Assembly (NCBI GenBank): GCA_017404545.1
Contig: JAFRCC010000016.1
Location: 1 to 64,000, forward strand
Length of the DNA: 64,000 bases
Source: Clostridia bacterium
GTDB taxonomy: Bacteria > Bacillota > Clostridia > TANB77 > CAG-508
Direction of reading: 5' to 3'
Shown piece after piece: positions 34,150-43,423 of this stretch (positions within the stretch are counted from its first letter, which is position 1; each line of letters starts with the position of its first letter). Position numbers and translations under genes: made by a program. The notes beneath the pieces are model-generated. The model did no database searches. It was not told the DNA's origin and worked only from the letters and a program-made list of their open reading frames with translations.

Positions 34150-35241
34150 CTATAAATTCTTATTTTCAATCATCCAATTTAAAAGTTTTTCTTCCGAAAT
34201 TTCTTTATTATTAAATTCTTTTATTTTTGCCTTAGCATCTTTTTTCCATTTTTCAAAAGCAGTTTTTATTTCAGCACTACCAGATTTTTTAACCTGCATT
34301 AATCTTCTCTGATAATTATTTCTATAATATTTTATAGCTTCTACAGAAGCTCTTTTTTTATTATACGAATTATTTGCACCAGTTTGTTTGCAAGCAATTT
34401 CATCTTTGTAGTATTTAATATCGCAGTATTTTTCTGTTTGTTTATTAGGAATAAAGTATTTGCCACAATTTTTACAAATTTTTATTTTTACATCAGCATT
34501 TGATGATATTTCAAATAAGCAAACATATAAAATATTTGAAAGAAATTCAGTAGAGTAAATAGGGGAATCATCAATATTAATTATGTCATCTGCTATATAG
34601 TTTCGTACCATTTTTGGTGTTATTGTACATTTTTGAATATTAAAATTATCATAAGCAAACTGTTGAAAATATGAGACTTCAATATCTCTGGAATATTTAA
34701 AATAATTATTTCTTATTACATATGTAAGATATTTTTCAAATGGCGTAAATGCAGAATCTTTAGAATTATTATTTAAATTATACATATAATCTACGCAATT
34801 TTTTACCTTTTCCTGCATATGTCTTAATTTGGTTTTCACACTACGATAAATAGGTGTATAGGCGTTGATAAAATCATCTTCATTTTCGTATGAAGTAGTA
34901 TCAGGAATATCCAAATTAAATTCATACAAAATTTCAAATCCATAAAAACAGATAAAAGTAAAATAAAATGATTCAAATGTAGAAAAATCAGCATTTAAAA
35001 ATCTAATTAAAAAAGTACCATATTTTTCTTCAAATGGGGAATAGACATCTGATTTTGTGAAATATATTGGAGATCTAATTTTATCTTTATCGATAATAAT
35101 ATTTTGAAATCTATTTGTATTTTTGTGCTCTAAAGAGGTTTTGTACATTACAACTGAAGATGTATAGAACTCTTTTTGTTTTTTTCGATTAAACCAAATG
35201 TTAAAAAAATTGCTTTTTATAAATCGATTTCTTTTTAACAT
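34150..35241 (-). CDS. DUF6076-like zinc-ribbon protein
   Basis: The 363-residue protein ends in a Cys cluster, IKICKNCGKYFIPNKQTEKY followed by CD and later ACKQTGANNSY, which resembles the treble-clef part of DUF6076 proteins common in mobile elements of clostridia. The N-terminal 230 residues are helical. Function unknown; similar modules occur in CGNR-type RNA/DNA-binding regulators. It is transcribed away from the excisionase gene. Confidence 0.65.
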   Translation of the reverse strand: MLKRNRFIKSNFFNIWFNRKKQKEFYTSSVVMYKTSLEHKNTNRFQNIIIDKDKIRSPIYFTKSDVYSPFEEKYGTFLIRFLNADFSTFESFYFTFICFYGFEILYEFNLDIPDTTSYENEDDFINAYTPIYRSVKTKLRHMQEKVKNCVDYMYNLNNNSKDSAFTPFEKYLTYVIRNNYFKYSRDIEVSYFQQFAYDNFNIQKCTITPKMVRNYIADDIINIDDSPIYSTEFLSNILYVCLFEISSNADVKIKICKNCGKYFIPNKQTEKYCDIKYYKDEIACKQTGANNSYNKKRASVEAIKYYRNNYQRRLMQVKKSGSAEIKTAFEKWKKDAKAKIKEFNNKEISEEKLLNWMIENKNL

Positions 35242-35471
35242 AGATGTCCTCCTTTGAATTGCAATATTATATTTAATACAAAATTGCTAACATTTGTCAT
35301 ATATTATACAAAAAATACAGAAAAATACAAGCTGAATCCATTGAAAATACTGAGAAAATAAAAAATAAAATAAATTTCAAAAAATACCTTGTCAAAAAGC
35401 AAAAAAAATTACTAATAGTATGAAAAGGAAACGAGGAGATTCTTTTCAATAAGACGAAAGGAGGAATGGAT

Positions 35472-35687
35472 ATGGTTAATACACAAATCAAAAGAACAAC
35501 GCTATCAATGAAAGAAGCAGCCGAGTATTTAGGAATTTCATATTGGTTAATTAATCAATTGGTTAGAAAAAGACAAATACCATGTTCTAAAGTTGGTGGA
35601 AGGTTTTTGTTTAGAGTACAAGCTCTAGATGAATATTTAAGTACAAAAGAAAAAGAATCTATGTGCAATTATGAGAAAGGGGAATAA
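35472..35687 (+). CDS. xis: excisionase-like helix-turn-helix protein
   Basis: LSMKEAAEYLGISYWLINQL and IPCSKVGGRFLFRVQALDEYL are the winged helix of the excisionase (MerR-like) family. These proteins bind the element ends and steer the integrase toward excision. The AGGAGG ribosome site fits the ATG at 35472 (7 bases) better than the one at 35466. First gene of the rightward replication unit. Confidence 0.8.
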   Translation: MVNTQIKRTTLSMKEAAEYLGISYWLINQLVRKRQIPCSKVGGRFLFRVQALDEYLSTKEKESMCNYEKGE

Positions 35688-35693
35688 TGAAAT

Positions 35694-36212
35694 ATGTACG
35701 AAATTCCTTGGTTTAAAGTAGAGGCATCTATATTTACAAATAGAAAAATCAAAATATTATTAGGGCTTCCAGATGGAGATACATATTTTAGAGCCTGGAT
35801 TCAAATTATTTCAATAGCTGTAGAATGTTGTAACCAAGGAAGGTTAATAATTGGAAATAAACCAATGACAATTCAAGATTTTTCAAAGATTATGGGAAAA
35901 TCTAAGAAAAAAATTGAAAAAATAATTACAAAATTTCTTGAATTAGAAATGTTAAATTTGGACGGAGAAACATATCTAATTAAAAATTGGGACAAGTACC
36001 AAACTATTGATAAATATGAAAAATATTTAAAACAAAATAGAGCAAGACAAGAAAAATATCGTAAAAAAAATAAAAGTGAAATTAGAAAAAATAACGTTAC
36101 AGAAATGTTAGAAAAAACAGAAGAAGAGAGCAGAAAAAATAAAGAAGAAAATATAATAGAAAAAATAAAAACAGAGGAGGGAGAAAATGGATTTAAAGAA
36201 TACAAATTATGA
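35694..36212 (+). CDS. phage replisome organizer-like replication initiator
   Basis: WFKVEASIFTNRKIKILLGLPDGDTYFRAW and the following MTIQDFSKIMGKSKKKIEKI match the N-terminal winged helix of phage replisome organisers (Lin1244/DnaD type). These bind the origin and recruit the helicase loader, whose gene overlaps its end. The C-terminal 60 residues are a lysine/glutamate-rich tail. It indicates that the element replicates after excision. (The quoted motifs are split at residues 7-25 and 58-77.). Confidence 0.8.
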   Translation: MYEIPWFKVEASIFTNRKIKILLGLPDGDTYFRAWIQIISIAVECCNQGRLIIGNKPMTIQDFSKIMGKSKKKIEKIITKFLELEMLNLDGETYLIKNWDKYQTIDKYEKYLKQNRARQEKYRKKNKSEIRKNNVTEMLEKTEEESRKNKEENIIEKIKTEEGENGFKEYKL

Positions 36213-36984
36213 ATATTTTATCAACAATGAGTATAAAAAATGTGAATTTTGTGGTCAAAAATTAACTCCGAAAGGACTGGATTATTTGTACACAAATATA
36301 ACCCCAAAATCAATAAAATATGAGAGATGTAACTGCAAATTATCACAAGAATATTGGAAAAACAAAGACGCAGAGCAATATAAAATTGATAAAAGAAATT
36401 ATTATAAAAATATTATAAATAAAATTTATAAAGATAATTATTTAAATAGAAAATTATCAAATTATAGTTTCGAAAATTTTATAGTGAATAAAAATAATAA
36501 AAATGAAGTGGAAATTTTAAAAGATTATTTGAAAAAATGTTTAGAAAATAAGCAGGAAAAAGGAATGATTATTACAGGAAATTTTGGTACAGGAAAAACA
36601 CATTTAGCATCTGCAATTACAAACAAAATGATAGAAAATGGACAAGTTGTTTTAATGGGGAGGTTAAGTTTTTTATTAGATATGATTAAAGAAACTTATT
36701 ACGATAAGGAAAAATCAGATAAAGAATTGATAGAGCTTTATTCAAATATTGAGATGTTAATTATAGATGATTTAGGAATGGAAACTATTAGTAATTGGGC
36801 TTTGGAAAAGCTATATAGTATTGTAGAAAATAGAAATGAAAATAAATTACCGATAATTATCACAACAAAATTTAATAAAAATAATTTATTGGAAAGATTA
36901 AAAGAATGCAAAGATAAGAGCTTAGCCGAGGCGATTATTTCTAAATTATATTTAATGTGTTATGGAGTTAATTTAAAAAAATAA
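36187..36984 (+). CDS. DnaC/IstB-type helicase loader ATPase
   Basis: The first 60 residues hold a zinc-finger-like set (CEFCGQKL ... CNCKL). The ATPase domain has Walker A GNFGTGKTH, Walker B MLIIDDLGME and LPIIITTKFN as sensor 1. This is the DnaC/DnaI loader family. It overlaps the initiator gene by 26 bases. It should deliver the host replicative helicase to the element origin. Confidence 0.85.
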   Translation: MDLKNTNYEYFINNEYKKCEFCGQKLTPKGLDYLYTNITPKSIKYERCNCKLSQEYWKNKDAEQYKIDKRNYYKNIINKIYKDNYLNRKLSNYSFENFIVNKNNKNEVEILKDYLKKCLENKQEKGMIITGNFGTGKTHLASAITNKMIENGQVVLMGRLSFLLDMIKETYYDKEKSDKELIELYSNIEMLIIDDLGMETISNWALEKLYSIVENRNENKLPIIITTKFNKNNLLERLKECKDKSLAEAIISKLYLMCYGVNLKK

Positions 36985-37077
36985 TAAATATTTTAGATTA
37001 GTAATTGAAATTTTATAAACGTTATGTAATTATGTTACCACATAATTATTAGAGTAAATTTGAAAGGAGAAATGAAC

Positions 37078-37437
37078 ATGAAGGAAATAACTTATACAAA
37101 GATTGGAGACTATTATTATCCTAATTTAATATTACCAAAGGGAAGATATGACAATGTAAGATTTGGTTATTATGGACGATTAAAACTTAATTATTTAAGG
37201 GAAAAAAAGAGAGGATTTTTGAAGCTTTTAGAGATGAAAGGAACACTTCATGATTACTTAGTAGAGGTAGATATTCAAGCTAAAAAAAGAGAAAAGTATA
37301 TTATGAAACAGATGATAAAGAAGCAAAATATTACAGAAGAAATGAAACAAAAAGAGCAATTAAAGTGGGTCGGATTGATGAATAATATTAAAAATTGTGC
37401 GAGAGAAATTGTAAAAAATGAATTAATTTTTGATTAA
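37078..37437 (+). CDS. TnpV-like protein
   Basis: EITYTKIGDYYYPNLILPKG, YGRLKLNYLREKKRGF, LVEVDIQAKKREKYIMKQM and WVGLMNNIKNCAREIVKNEL match the TnpV family annotated on conjugative and mobilisable elements of clostridia. Its function is unknown in spite of the name. AAGGAG sits 8 bases before ATG 37078; earlier in-frame starts are poor. Confidence 0.8.
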   Translation: MKEITYTKIGDYYYPNLILPKGRYDNVRFGYYGRLKLNYLREKKRGFLKLLEMKGTLHDYLVEVDIQAKKREKYIMKQMIKKQNITEEMKQKEQLKWVGLMNNIKNCAREIVKNELIFD

Positions 37438-37446
37438 GAATAAAGA

Positions 37447-37488
37447 AAAAAAGTATCTGAATTTTGGAAAAGTTCAGGTACTTTTTTT
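37447..37488 (+). terminator. rho-independent terminator
   Basis: AAAGTATCTGAA and TTCAGGTACTTT pair with one wobble and are followed by seven T. It ends the xis-replication-TnpV unit. Confidence 0.8.
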
Positions 37489-37568
37489 GTTGGAAAATTA
37501 AAATGTTTTTATAAAAATATGCAATTATTTAAAATTTTGAATTTTATATTTACGTATAAGCAAGCAAT

Positions 37569-37604
37569 GAATTTGTATATACAAATTCGATAGGGGGATT
37601 CCCC
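37569..37604. other. candidate transfer origin (oriT)
   Basis: In the 366-base gap 37438-37803, a perfect palindrome GAATTTGTATATACAAATTC (37569-37588) is followed after four bases by GGGGGATTCCCC (37593-37604) and CCCC. An inverted repeat next to a G/C-rich nick-like word is the common layout of Gram-positive oriT sites. The element has no relaxase gene in view, so it would need one in trans. This is inference. Confidence 0.35.
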
Positions 37605-37803
37605 AAGCCCCAATTAGTATAAAAAGGTGCAAGTGAAATATAGGTATTTATGGTGCAGATTTTACAACTTAAGTTAAAAAAATAATTAATCAATACGCAT
37701 GAATTTTTTTTTTGAAAAATACAAATATAGAAAAATTTTTTGGGGGTTGAAAATAATTGTAGAAAAATATATACTAATATAAAATAAAAGAAGGAGACTT
37801 ATT

Positions 37804-38034
37804 ATGGATAACCAAACAGTAATTAGTATAATAAGTGTTGTTGTAGATACTATTGCAGTTATTGTTTCAGTATGGTCTTGCATTATTGCCAAGGAGGCTA
37901 ATAAGAAAGCTGATGAAGCAGTAAAGATTACGCAAGCTTATAAAAACGAAATATCACAAAAAGGAAATAATAACTTAGCAAATACAGGAAGTATGTCGGG
38001 AAATATGATAGGAGTACAAAATGTTAACAAATAA
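37804..38034 (+). CDS. single-helix membrane protein of the ABC-3C locus
   Basis: This 76-residue protein starts with one membrane helix (SIISVVVDTIAVIVSVWSCI), a short charged helix, and a tail NNLANTGSMSGNMIGVQNVN. The tail resembles the start of the next protein (NNLDNKGLLKGNMIGTQINN). Small membrane proteins of this kind are effectors in several conflict systems. It overlaps the next gene by 14 bases. Confidence 0.6.
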   Translation: MDNQTVISIISVVVDTIAVIVSVWSCIIAKEANKKADEAVKITQAYKNEISQKGNNNLANTGSMSGNMIGVQNVNK

Positions 38035-38590
38035 TTTAGATAATAAAGGTTTGCTAAAAGGCAATATGATAGGTACGCAAATTAACAATTATTATGAAAA
38101 TAACTATTCCAAGATACCATCTTTATTATCTCAATTGATAAAGGAACTTTCAAAAATTAGCCAAGAACATGAATTTGAAGATATAGATACTATACCATTT
38201 AACCCAGAGGAAAAGATAGAATATAACAATGTAATAAAATATAAATGGCTCTTGATAGAATATACAAAATTTTATATTAATTGTGATAATATTTTGAATT
38301 CATTGGATAATTTTAATCCTGGATGTAAAAAGAAAATTCTAACGAGTATAAAGATTATCTATGAAAAAGTGGTAGGTAATTTTTTATTATTAGAAAATAA
38401 TAAAGATAGACTAGCTGTCATTAGGAATAATGCAGATAGTTTAATTGATAAGATTGAAGAAAAACTTAGAGAAAAAGTAGAGAATAATAATTTAGACTTG
38501 TCACAAGAAGATATAGATATAGGATTATTAATAATTATTTGTTATGCCTTTAACGAATGTAAAATTTTAGATAAACCTAAAAAGGAGTAA
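38021..38590 (+). CDS. probable ABC-three-component effector/C-terminal component
   Basis: The N-terminus NKGLLKGNMIGTQINNYYEN is a Gly/Asn linker, as seen between effector and core in ABC-three-component (ABC-3C) systems. The rest is helical, ending in SQEDIDIGLLIIICYAFNECK. In ABC-3C loci a C-terminal component gene precedes a small middle component and the ABC ATPase, the order found here. The membrane helix of the preceding gene could be its separated effector part. Specific subfamily not determined. Confidence 0.55.
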   Translation: MLTNNLDNKGLLKGNMIGTQINNYYENNYSKIPSLLSQLIKELSKISQEHEFEDIDTIPFNPEEKIEYNNVIKYKWLLIEYTKFYINCDNILNSLDNFNPGCKKKILTSIKIIYEKVVGNFLLLENNKDRLAVIRNNADSLIDKIEEKLREKVENNNLDLSQEDIDIGLLIIICYAFNECKILDKPKKE

Positions 38591-38592
38591 AA

Positions 38593-38826
38593 ATGTTAAT
38601 TAATACAGATAGAAATCCAAAGTATTCATTGTTTTACGTCGGTTTTGAAATATTAAATTATATAAAAAAAGGGAAAAATGGAGTATCAATTGACGAAATA
38701 TATAGGTTGATTCAAAGTAAAGTTGATTCAGATATAAATATAACTTATGTATACTATACACTAGATTGGTTGTTTATGATGTCAACAATTAAAATTGAAG
38801 AGGAGAGGGTTTTTATATGTTATTGA
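38593..38826 (+). CDS. ABC-three-component middle component
   Basis: A 77-residue winged-helix-like protein: PKYSLFYVGFEILNYIKKGK, then VSIDEIYRLIQSKV and YVYYTLDWLFMMSTIKIEEE with a final beta hairpin. Size, fold pattern and position between the effector and the ABC ATPase agree with the middle component of ABC-3C systems. It overlaps the ATPase gene by 10 bases. In the known proposal this protein links the sensor ATPase to the effector. Confidence 0.65.
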   Translation: MLINTDRNPKYSLFYVGFEILNYIKKGKNGVSIDEIYRLIQSKVDSDINITYVYYTLDWLFMMSTIKIEEERVFICY

Positions 38827-40526
38827 AAAAAATGATAATATCAAAAACTTATCCAGAATATGAGATAATAAGAAATATTAAGTTTAATAAACAAGGATTA
38901 AATTTAATAATTGATAACACTACAGATAATTCTGAAGATAGTGGTAATAATGTAGGAAAGACCACATTTATTAAAATAATAGACCTATGTTTAGGTGCAA
39001 AATCAGTGAAAACAATATATCATGATAATGATACTAAAAGCGATAATGAGATTATAAAAGATTTCTTAAAAGAATATAAGGTAGAGGCAGAATTAGAAAT
39101 TGAGGATGAAATTAGCCAAGAAATATATTTAATAAAAAGACAATTATATGCTAATGGAAGCAGATTCATAGATAATGTATTGTATACTAAAGATGATTTT
39201 GATAAAAGATTAAAAGAAATAATGTTTAATTCTAATGAAAAATATCCGACATTAAGAGAGTTGATGCCAAAATTCATTAGAATTGATAATAATACAAATG
39301 ATAACATTATTAAATTCCTAGGAAATTTTAGCAAAAACCACCAATATGATGCAGTGTATCAATACCTATTTAAAATTTTGGATGAAAAATTAATAAATGA
39401 AAAAAACGAATTGAGCAACAACAGAAATACTTATATTAATAGAATAAAACTACTGGAAAATGACAATAGAATAGATTCTCTTGATATATTGAAACAAAAA
39501 CAGAAAATTATTATTAATGAGTTGGATACATTAAGTAAAGAAAGACAAAAGCTAAATTACGTAGAGACATATAAAGATGAATTAGACAATAAAAGAAACT
39601 TAACGATTCAAATAAATAATTGCGAGCAAGAGTTACAGTTATTAGAACTAGATATAGAGCTATTAAATAAAAGTATTGATGAATTAAGAAAAGATAAAAC
39701 TAATATTGATATGGAGCAGCTTAAGCAAGTATACGAAGAGGCAAAGATTTTTTCAAAAGATATACAGTTAAAATTTGAAGATGTAGTAAATTTTCATAAT
39801 AGTATGATAGAAAATAGAATTAGTTTCTTTGTTAAGCAAAAAAAAGAAAAAGAAAAAAGAATACAGGAAATAAAAAAGACAAGAGATGATTTTATTGAAG
39901 AAAAAAAGAAAATAACAGTTGAATTACTGGATGAGGGGTTATTGACAGATTTAAATGTCTTAAATTCTAAAATAGAAAAACTTTCAATTGAAAAGGGTGA
40001 AATAGATAATTCAATAAGGTTATTAGAAGAAAATATTAAAGAAAGAGAAAATATAGATAAAAAAATTGATGAACTTCATGTTGCTCTGAAAGCAGATAAA
40101 ATAAATGATAATATAGAGCTCTTTAATAAGTTTTTCACAGAATACACTGAGAATATATACGGGGAGAAGTATTTATTTGCATATAATAGTAATTGGGATT
40201 CTCAAAAACAATTCCCAGTTCAAATATCCAATTTCAATGGAATTGTTGGAACTGGAATGAAAAAAGGGATGATTGTTGCTTTTGATTTTGCATATTTAAA
40301 ATATTCGAATGAATTGAGTATGAATTGTCCAAAGTTTATAATTCATGATAAACTTGAGACTACACATATCAATCAATTAAGAACAATATTTGAAATGAGT
40401 TCAAATATTAACGGACAATATATTGTTCCGATTTTAAGAGAAAGAATTAAAGATGTAGATTCAAATATAATAGAAAAAGCAAAAATATTAGAGTTAAGTA
40501 AGAACAAAAAGCTGTTTAAGATATAG
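38817..40526 (+). CDS. SMC/RecN-like ABC ATPase with DUF2326, ABC-3C core
   Basis: Walker A is GNNVGKTT at 43-50, after a short N-terminal strand. Residues about 190-450 are long coiled coils. The end (GIVGTGMKKGMIVAFDFAYL, then PKFIIHDKLETTHINQL and NGQYIVPIL) is DUF2326, which carries the Walker B and signature regions. Length 569 aa is usual. ABC-3C ATPases are thought to sense invading DNA and activate their partner; it acts in the cytoplasm on nucleoprotein. AGAGGAGAGGG ribosome site. Low GC like its neighbours. Confidence 0.8.
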   Translation: MLLKKMIISKTYPEYEIIRNIKFNKQGLNLIIDNTTDNSEDSGNNVGKTTFIKIIDLCLGAKSVKTIYHDNDTKSDNEIIKDFLKEYKVEAELEIEDEISQEIYLIKRQLYANGSRFIDNVLYTKDDFDKRLKEIMFNSNEKYPTLRELMPKFIRIDNNTNDNIIKFLGNFSKNHQYDAVYQYLFKILDEKLINEKNELSNNRNTYINRIKLLENDNRIDSLDILKQKQKIIINELDTLSKERQKLNYVETYKDELDNKRNLTIQINNCEQELQLLELDIELLNKSIDELRKDKTNIDMEQLKQVYEEAKIFSKDIQLKFEDVVNFHNSMIENRISFFVKQKKEKEKRIQEIKKTRDDFIEEKKKITVELLDEGLLTDLNVLNSKIEKLSIEKGEIDNSIRLLEENIKERENIDKKIDELHVALKADKINDNIELFNKFFTEYTENIYGEKYLFAYNSNWDSQKQFPVQISNFNGIVGTGMKKGMIVAFDFAYLKYSNELSMNCPKFIIHDKLETTHINQLRTIFEMSSNINGQYIVPILRERIKDVDSNIIEKAKILELSKNKKLFKI

Positions 40527-40592
40527 AAAAATATGTAGTATAATACAATTCTCAAAAGAGTTACAATTTGTTATACAACAAAAGTGCTTTAT

Positions 40593-40625
40593 AAAAGATT
40601 GAGCAAAAGCTTGATCTTTTTTTCA
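40593..40625 (+). terminator. rho-independent terminator
   Basis: AAAAGATTGAGC and GCTTGATCTTTT form a 12-bp stem with two wobble pairs and a T-tract. It ends the ABC-3C operon. Note that the 3' arm contains GATC, the likely target of the adjacent restriction system. Confidence 0.75.
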
Positions 40626-40721
40626 TTTCATATTATAATATTTTTATAAAAAGATCTTTACAAATGATAAAAAAAATATTAAAATATGAAAGAACAAAAA
40701 GACAAAAGAGAGGACATAAAT

Positions 40722-41924
40722 ATGGAAAAAACAGTATGCGAATTATTTGCAGGGGTTGGGGGATTTAGAATTGGTTTAGAAAACTCAGATTCAAGTTGGA
40801 ATACGGTTTGGGCTAACCAATGGGAACCTGGTAAAAAATCTCAATATGCATTTGATTGCTATGTAAATCATTTTGGAAAAGAAGATAAATATGTTAATGA
40901 AGATATAGCTTCAGTAGATAAAAAAACAATACCAAATCATAATTTACTAGTAGGTGGATTTCCTTGCCAAGATTATTCTGTTGCACATTCAGGCGCAGAG
41001 GGAATAGAAGGAAAAAAAGGTGTTTTATGGTGGCAGATTAGAGACATATTAGAAGCAAAATCTCCTAAATTTGTATTATTAGAAAATGTTGATAGATTAT
41101 TAAAATCACCAGCTAGTCAAAGAGGTAGAGATTTTGGTGTAATATTAGCTTGTTTTAATGATTTAGGTTATACAGTTGAGTGGAGAGTAATAAATGCTGC
41201 AGAATATGGATTTGCACAAAGAAGAAGAAGAACATTTATATTTGCATGTAAAAATAATACAAATTATTACAAGAGTACGGAAAAGTATTCATTGGAGAAT
41301 TTAATTCAGGAGAATGGATTCTTTATTAAGGAATTCCCAATAAATGCCAATGGAAATGGAAAAGAAGTTGAATTTAAATACAATGATTTAATTGATGTAT
41401 CTGATAACTTTAAAATGGAATTTAAAAATTCAGGTGTTATGAGAAATGGGAAAATATATACTACTGAGGTTGTTCCAAAACAAATAGAAGCTAAACCATT
41501 AAGTAAAATTGTTGAATACGAAGGAGTAGATACTAAATATAATTTAGGTAACAATCTTGAAAAATGGAATTATTTGAAAGGTGCAAAAGATATTTTAAGA
41601 AAAGAAGGAACTCCTCATGAATACCATTTTAGAGAGGGAGCAATTGCCTTTCCAGATGGACTAGATAAACCAGCAAGAACAATGCTTACAAGCGAAGGTA
41701 GCTTAAATAGAAGCACACACGTTATTGAAGATCCAAAGAGCAAATGTTATAGAATCCTAACTCCAGTTGAAACAGAGCGTATAAATGGATTCCCTGACAA
41801 CTGGACAAACACTGGAATGCCAGAAAGATTCAGATATTTCTGCATGGGAAATGCACTTGTAGTTGGATTAATAGAAAAAATGGGAAATAGATTGAATAAA
41901 ATATTTGAAAGCGAAGAGGATTAA
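40722..41924 (+). CDS. DNA (cytosine-5) methyltransferase, Sau3AI-type partner
   Basis: All C5-methyltransferase blocks are present: VCELFAGVGGFRIG (motif I, SAM), GGFPCQDYSVA (motif IV, catalytic Cys), LLENVDRLL (VI), EYGFAQRRRRTF (VIII) and GNALVVGLIEKM (X). The variable region of about 130 residues should read the target. The convergent Sau3AI-like endonuclease implies GATC with methylated C. ATG 40722 has GAGAGG upstream and matches the usual family start; an ATG 36 bases earlier has none. Confidence 0.9.
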   Translation: MEKTVCELFAGVGGFRIGLENSDSSWNTVWANQWEPGKKSQYAFDCYVNHFGKEDKYVNEDIASVDKKTIPNHNLLVGGFPCQDYSVAHSGAEGIEGKKGVLWWQIRDILEAKSPKFVLLENVDRLLKSPASQRGRDFGVILACFNDLGYTVEWRVINAAEYGFAQRRRRTFIFACKNNTNYYKSTEKYSLENLIQENGFFIKEFPINANGNGKEVEFKYNDLIDVSDNFKMEFKNSGVMRNGKIYTTEVVPKQIEAKPLSKIVEYEGVDTKYNLGNNLEKWNYLKGAKDILRKEGTPHEYHFREGAIAFPDGLDKPARTMLTSEGSLNRSTHVIEDPKSKCYRILTPVETERINGFPDNWTNTGMPERFRYFCMGNALVVGLIEKMGNRLNKIFESEED

Positions 41925-43312
41925 TCTTCGCTTTCTTCGATTTGTTTCTTTATATAACTTGCATTTAGCCAAAAACATTTTTTTATTGCATGCTTTCCGT
42001 CTGGTGTAGGGTAGGTATCCTGTGCATTTTGTGCATGAGGTCTAACATGTAATATTGGACTTTCTTTAATTCTAGGTAGGCTATCGTATTCATTATTTTT
42101 AATTTTCTCTACAGTTGTTTCCCATACACGTTTTATTTCTGTATTTAAATCTTTTTCTGGAACATGCCAAAACATAGACTTTTTAAATATTAATGTATCA
42201 TCATCTGTATATTGATAAATCATAAATAAATATTTAGTAGTTGAGAAAGTTTCGTATAATTCAGAGTCAAGCCAAGTTTCATTAATTATATCCAAATATT
42301 TAAATGCAGGAAATGACATACATTCTTTTGGCATACCATCAGGGCGTAATCGAATGGCTTTAATTTTTATATTAGCTTTTTCAAATTCTTCAATTTTATC
42401 ATTAACAACATTTAGCATACCCTTGGCTAATAAATATGTAAATGATTTGTTTGAAACTTGATAAGGAATATCAAATTTATGTTTTAAATATTCAATATCT
42501 TGATTATAGTAAGGTGCTAATCTGTCAATAATATATTGCTCTAGTGTTTGTTTCTTCAAAATATTGGCGTCTTTGATAACAGATTCATATCCGTCTGTTT
42601 GATTAACAATATAATGATTCAAAATATATGTCATATATGAATTCTTTAAACAAAAGGCTCTTTGCATTGCATTAACATTGCTAAAAGGTTGTTCTCTTAA
42701 TGAATTTGCATTTGCACCTTTAGTACAAGCACCGAGGTAGTTAGTATCACTTTCGGATATTTCTTCAGCTTTACCATTTTTAATCTTATCGATTATTATT
42801 TTATAGTCATTTTTAATTATTTCTAAATCTTCCTCTGGAAATTGAAAAAGCTTTATATAGTTAATTAAATAATCAAGTCGCTCTTTATTTGGTTCATACA
42901 AATAATAAACCAAGAGCATTAGAGCACATTTTTCATAAACATGACTTTTTAAAAAATCTTCTTCTTTATAGTCATTCATATAATTAATAATTGTTAGAAC
43001 AAGTCGCTCTTTAGCACGAAAATCTCCTTTAGATTTTATTAAATATGGTGTAACTTTTAGTTCAACACCTGCTTCGTTAAAATCTGCTTCAGAGCTACTG
43101 TTGGGGTTGTAAAAAAAGAAGTGTTTTTCAATTAATTGACCCAATGAACCTTTTGACCTGGGGTTATTGTAGTATTCAAATAAAAGAGCTCTATCTTCAT
43201 CAGAAATGTTAGGGTCGTTTAATAAGACATCTTTAAATGTTTTTTCTTTTAAATTAAGAGCATATTGTGCAATTGAGCTTTTTGAATTTCTTTTATAAGG
43301 TAAATTATCCAT
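41921..43312 (-). CDS. Sau3AI-family type II restriction endonuclease
   Basis: The 463-residue protein carries the MutH/Sau3AI catalytic set: Glu62 in GQLIEKHFF, Asp77 in SEADFNE and Glu84/Lys86 in GVELKVTPY. Sau3AI is a tandem of two MutH-like domains that cuts GATC; the length agrees. LRPDGMPKECMSFPAFKY in the second half also fits. It is convergent with the methyltransferase gene, and the stop codons overlap by four bases within a hairpin (GAAAGCGAAGA / TCTTCGCTTTC) that can stop both transcripts. Confidence 0.85.
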   Translation of the reverse strand: MDNLPYKRNSKSSIAQYALNLKEKTFKDVLLNDPNISDEDRALLFEYYNNPRSKGSLGQLIEKHFFFYNPNSSSEADFNEAGVELKVTPYLIKSKGDFRAKERLVLTIINYMNDYKEEDFLKSHVYEKCALMLLVYYLYEPNKERLDYLINYIKLFQFPEEDLEIIKNDYKIIIDKIKNGKAEEISESDTNYLGACTKGANANSLREQPFSNVNAMQRAFCLKNSYMTYILNHYIVNQTDGYESVIKDANILKKQTLEQYIIDRLAPYYNQDIEYLKHKFDIPYQVSNKSFTYLLAKGMLNVVNDKIEEFEKANIKIKAIRLRPDGMPKECMSFPAFKYLDIINETWLDSELYETFSTTKYLFMIYQYTDDDTLIFKKSMFWHVPEKDLNTEIKRVWETTVEKIKNNEYDSLPRIKESPILHVRPHAQNAQDTYPTPDGKHAIKKCFWLNASYIKKQIEESED

Positions 43313-43423
43313 AACATTCTCTCCCTGAGGTTATTATATAAGAAATTAGAAAAATGAGCAATGTTAAGTAGAAAAAATGTAAAAAATATGATAATATGCA
43401 AGTAAAAAAAGAGGAAAATAGTT

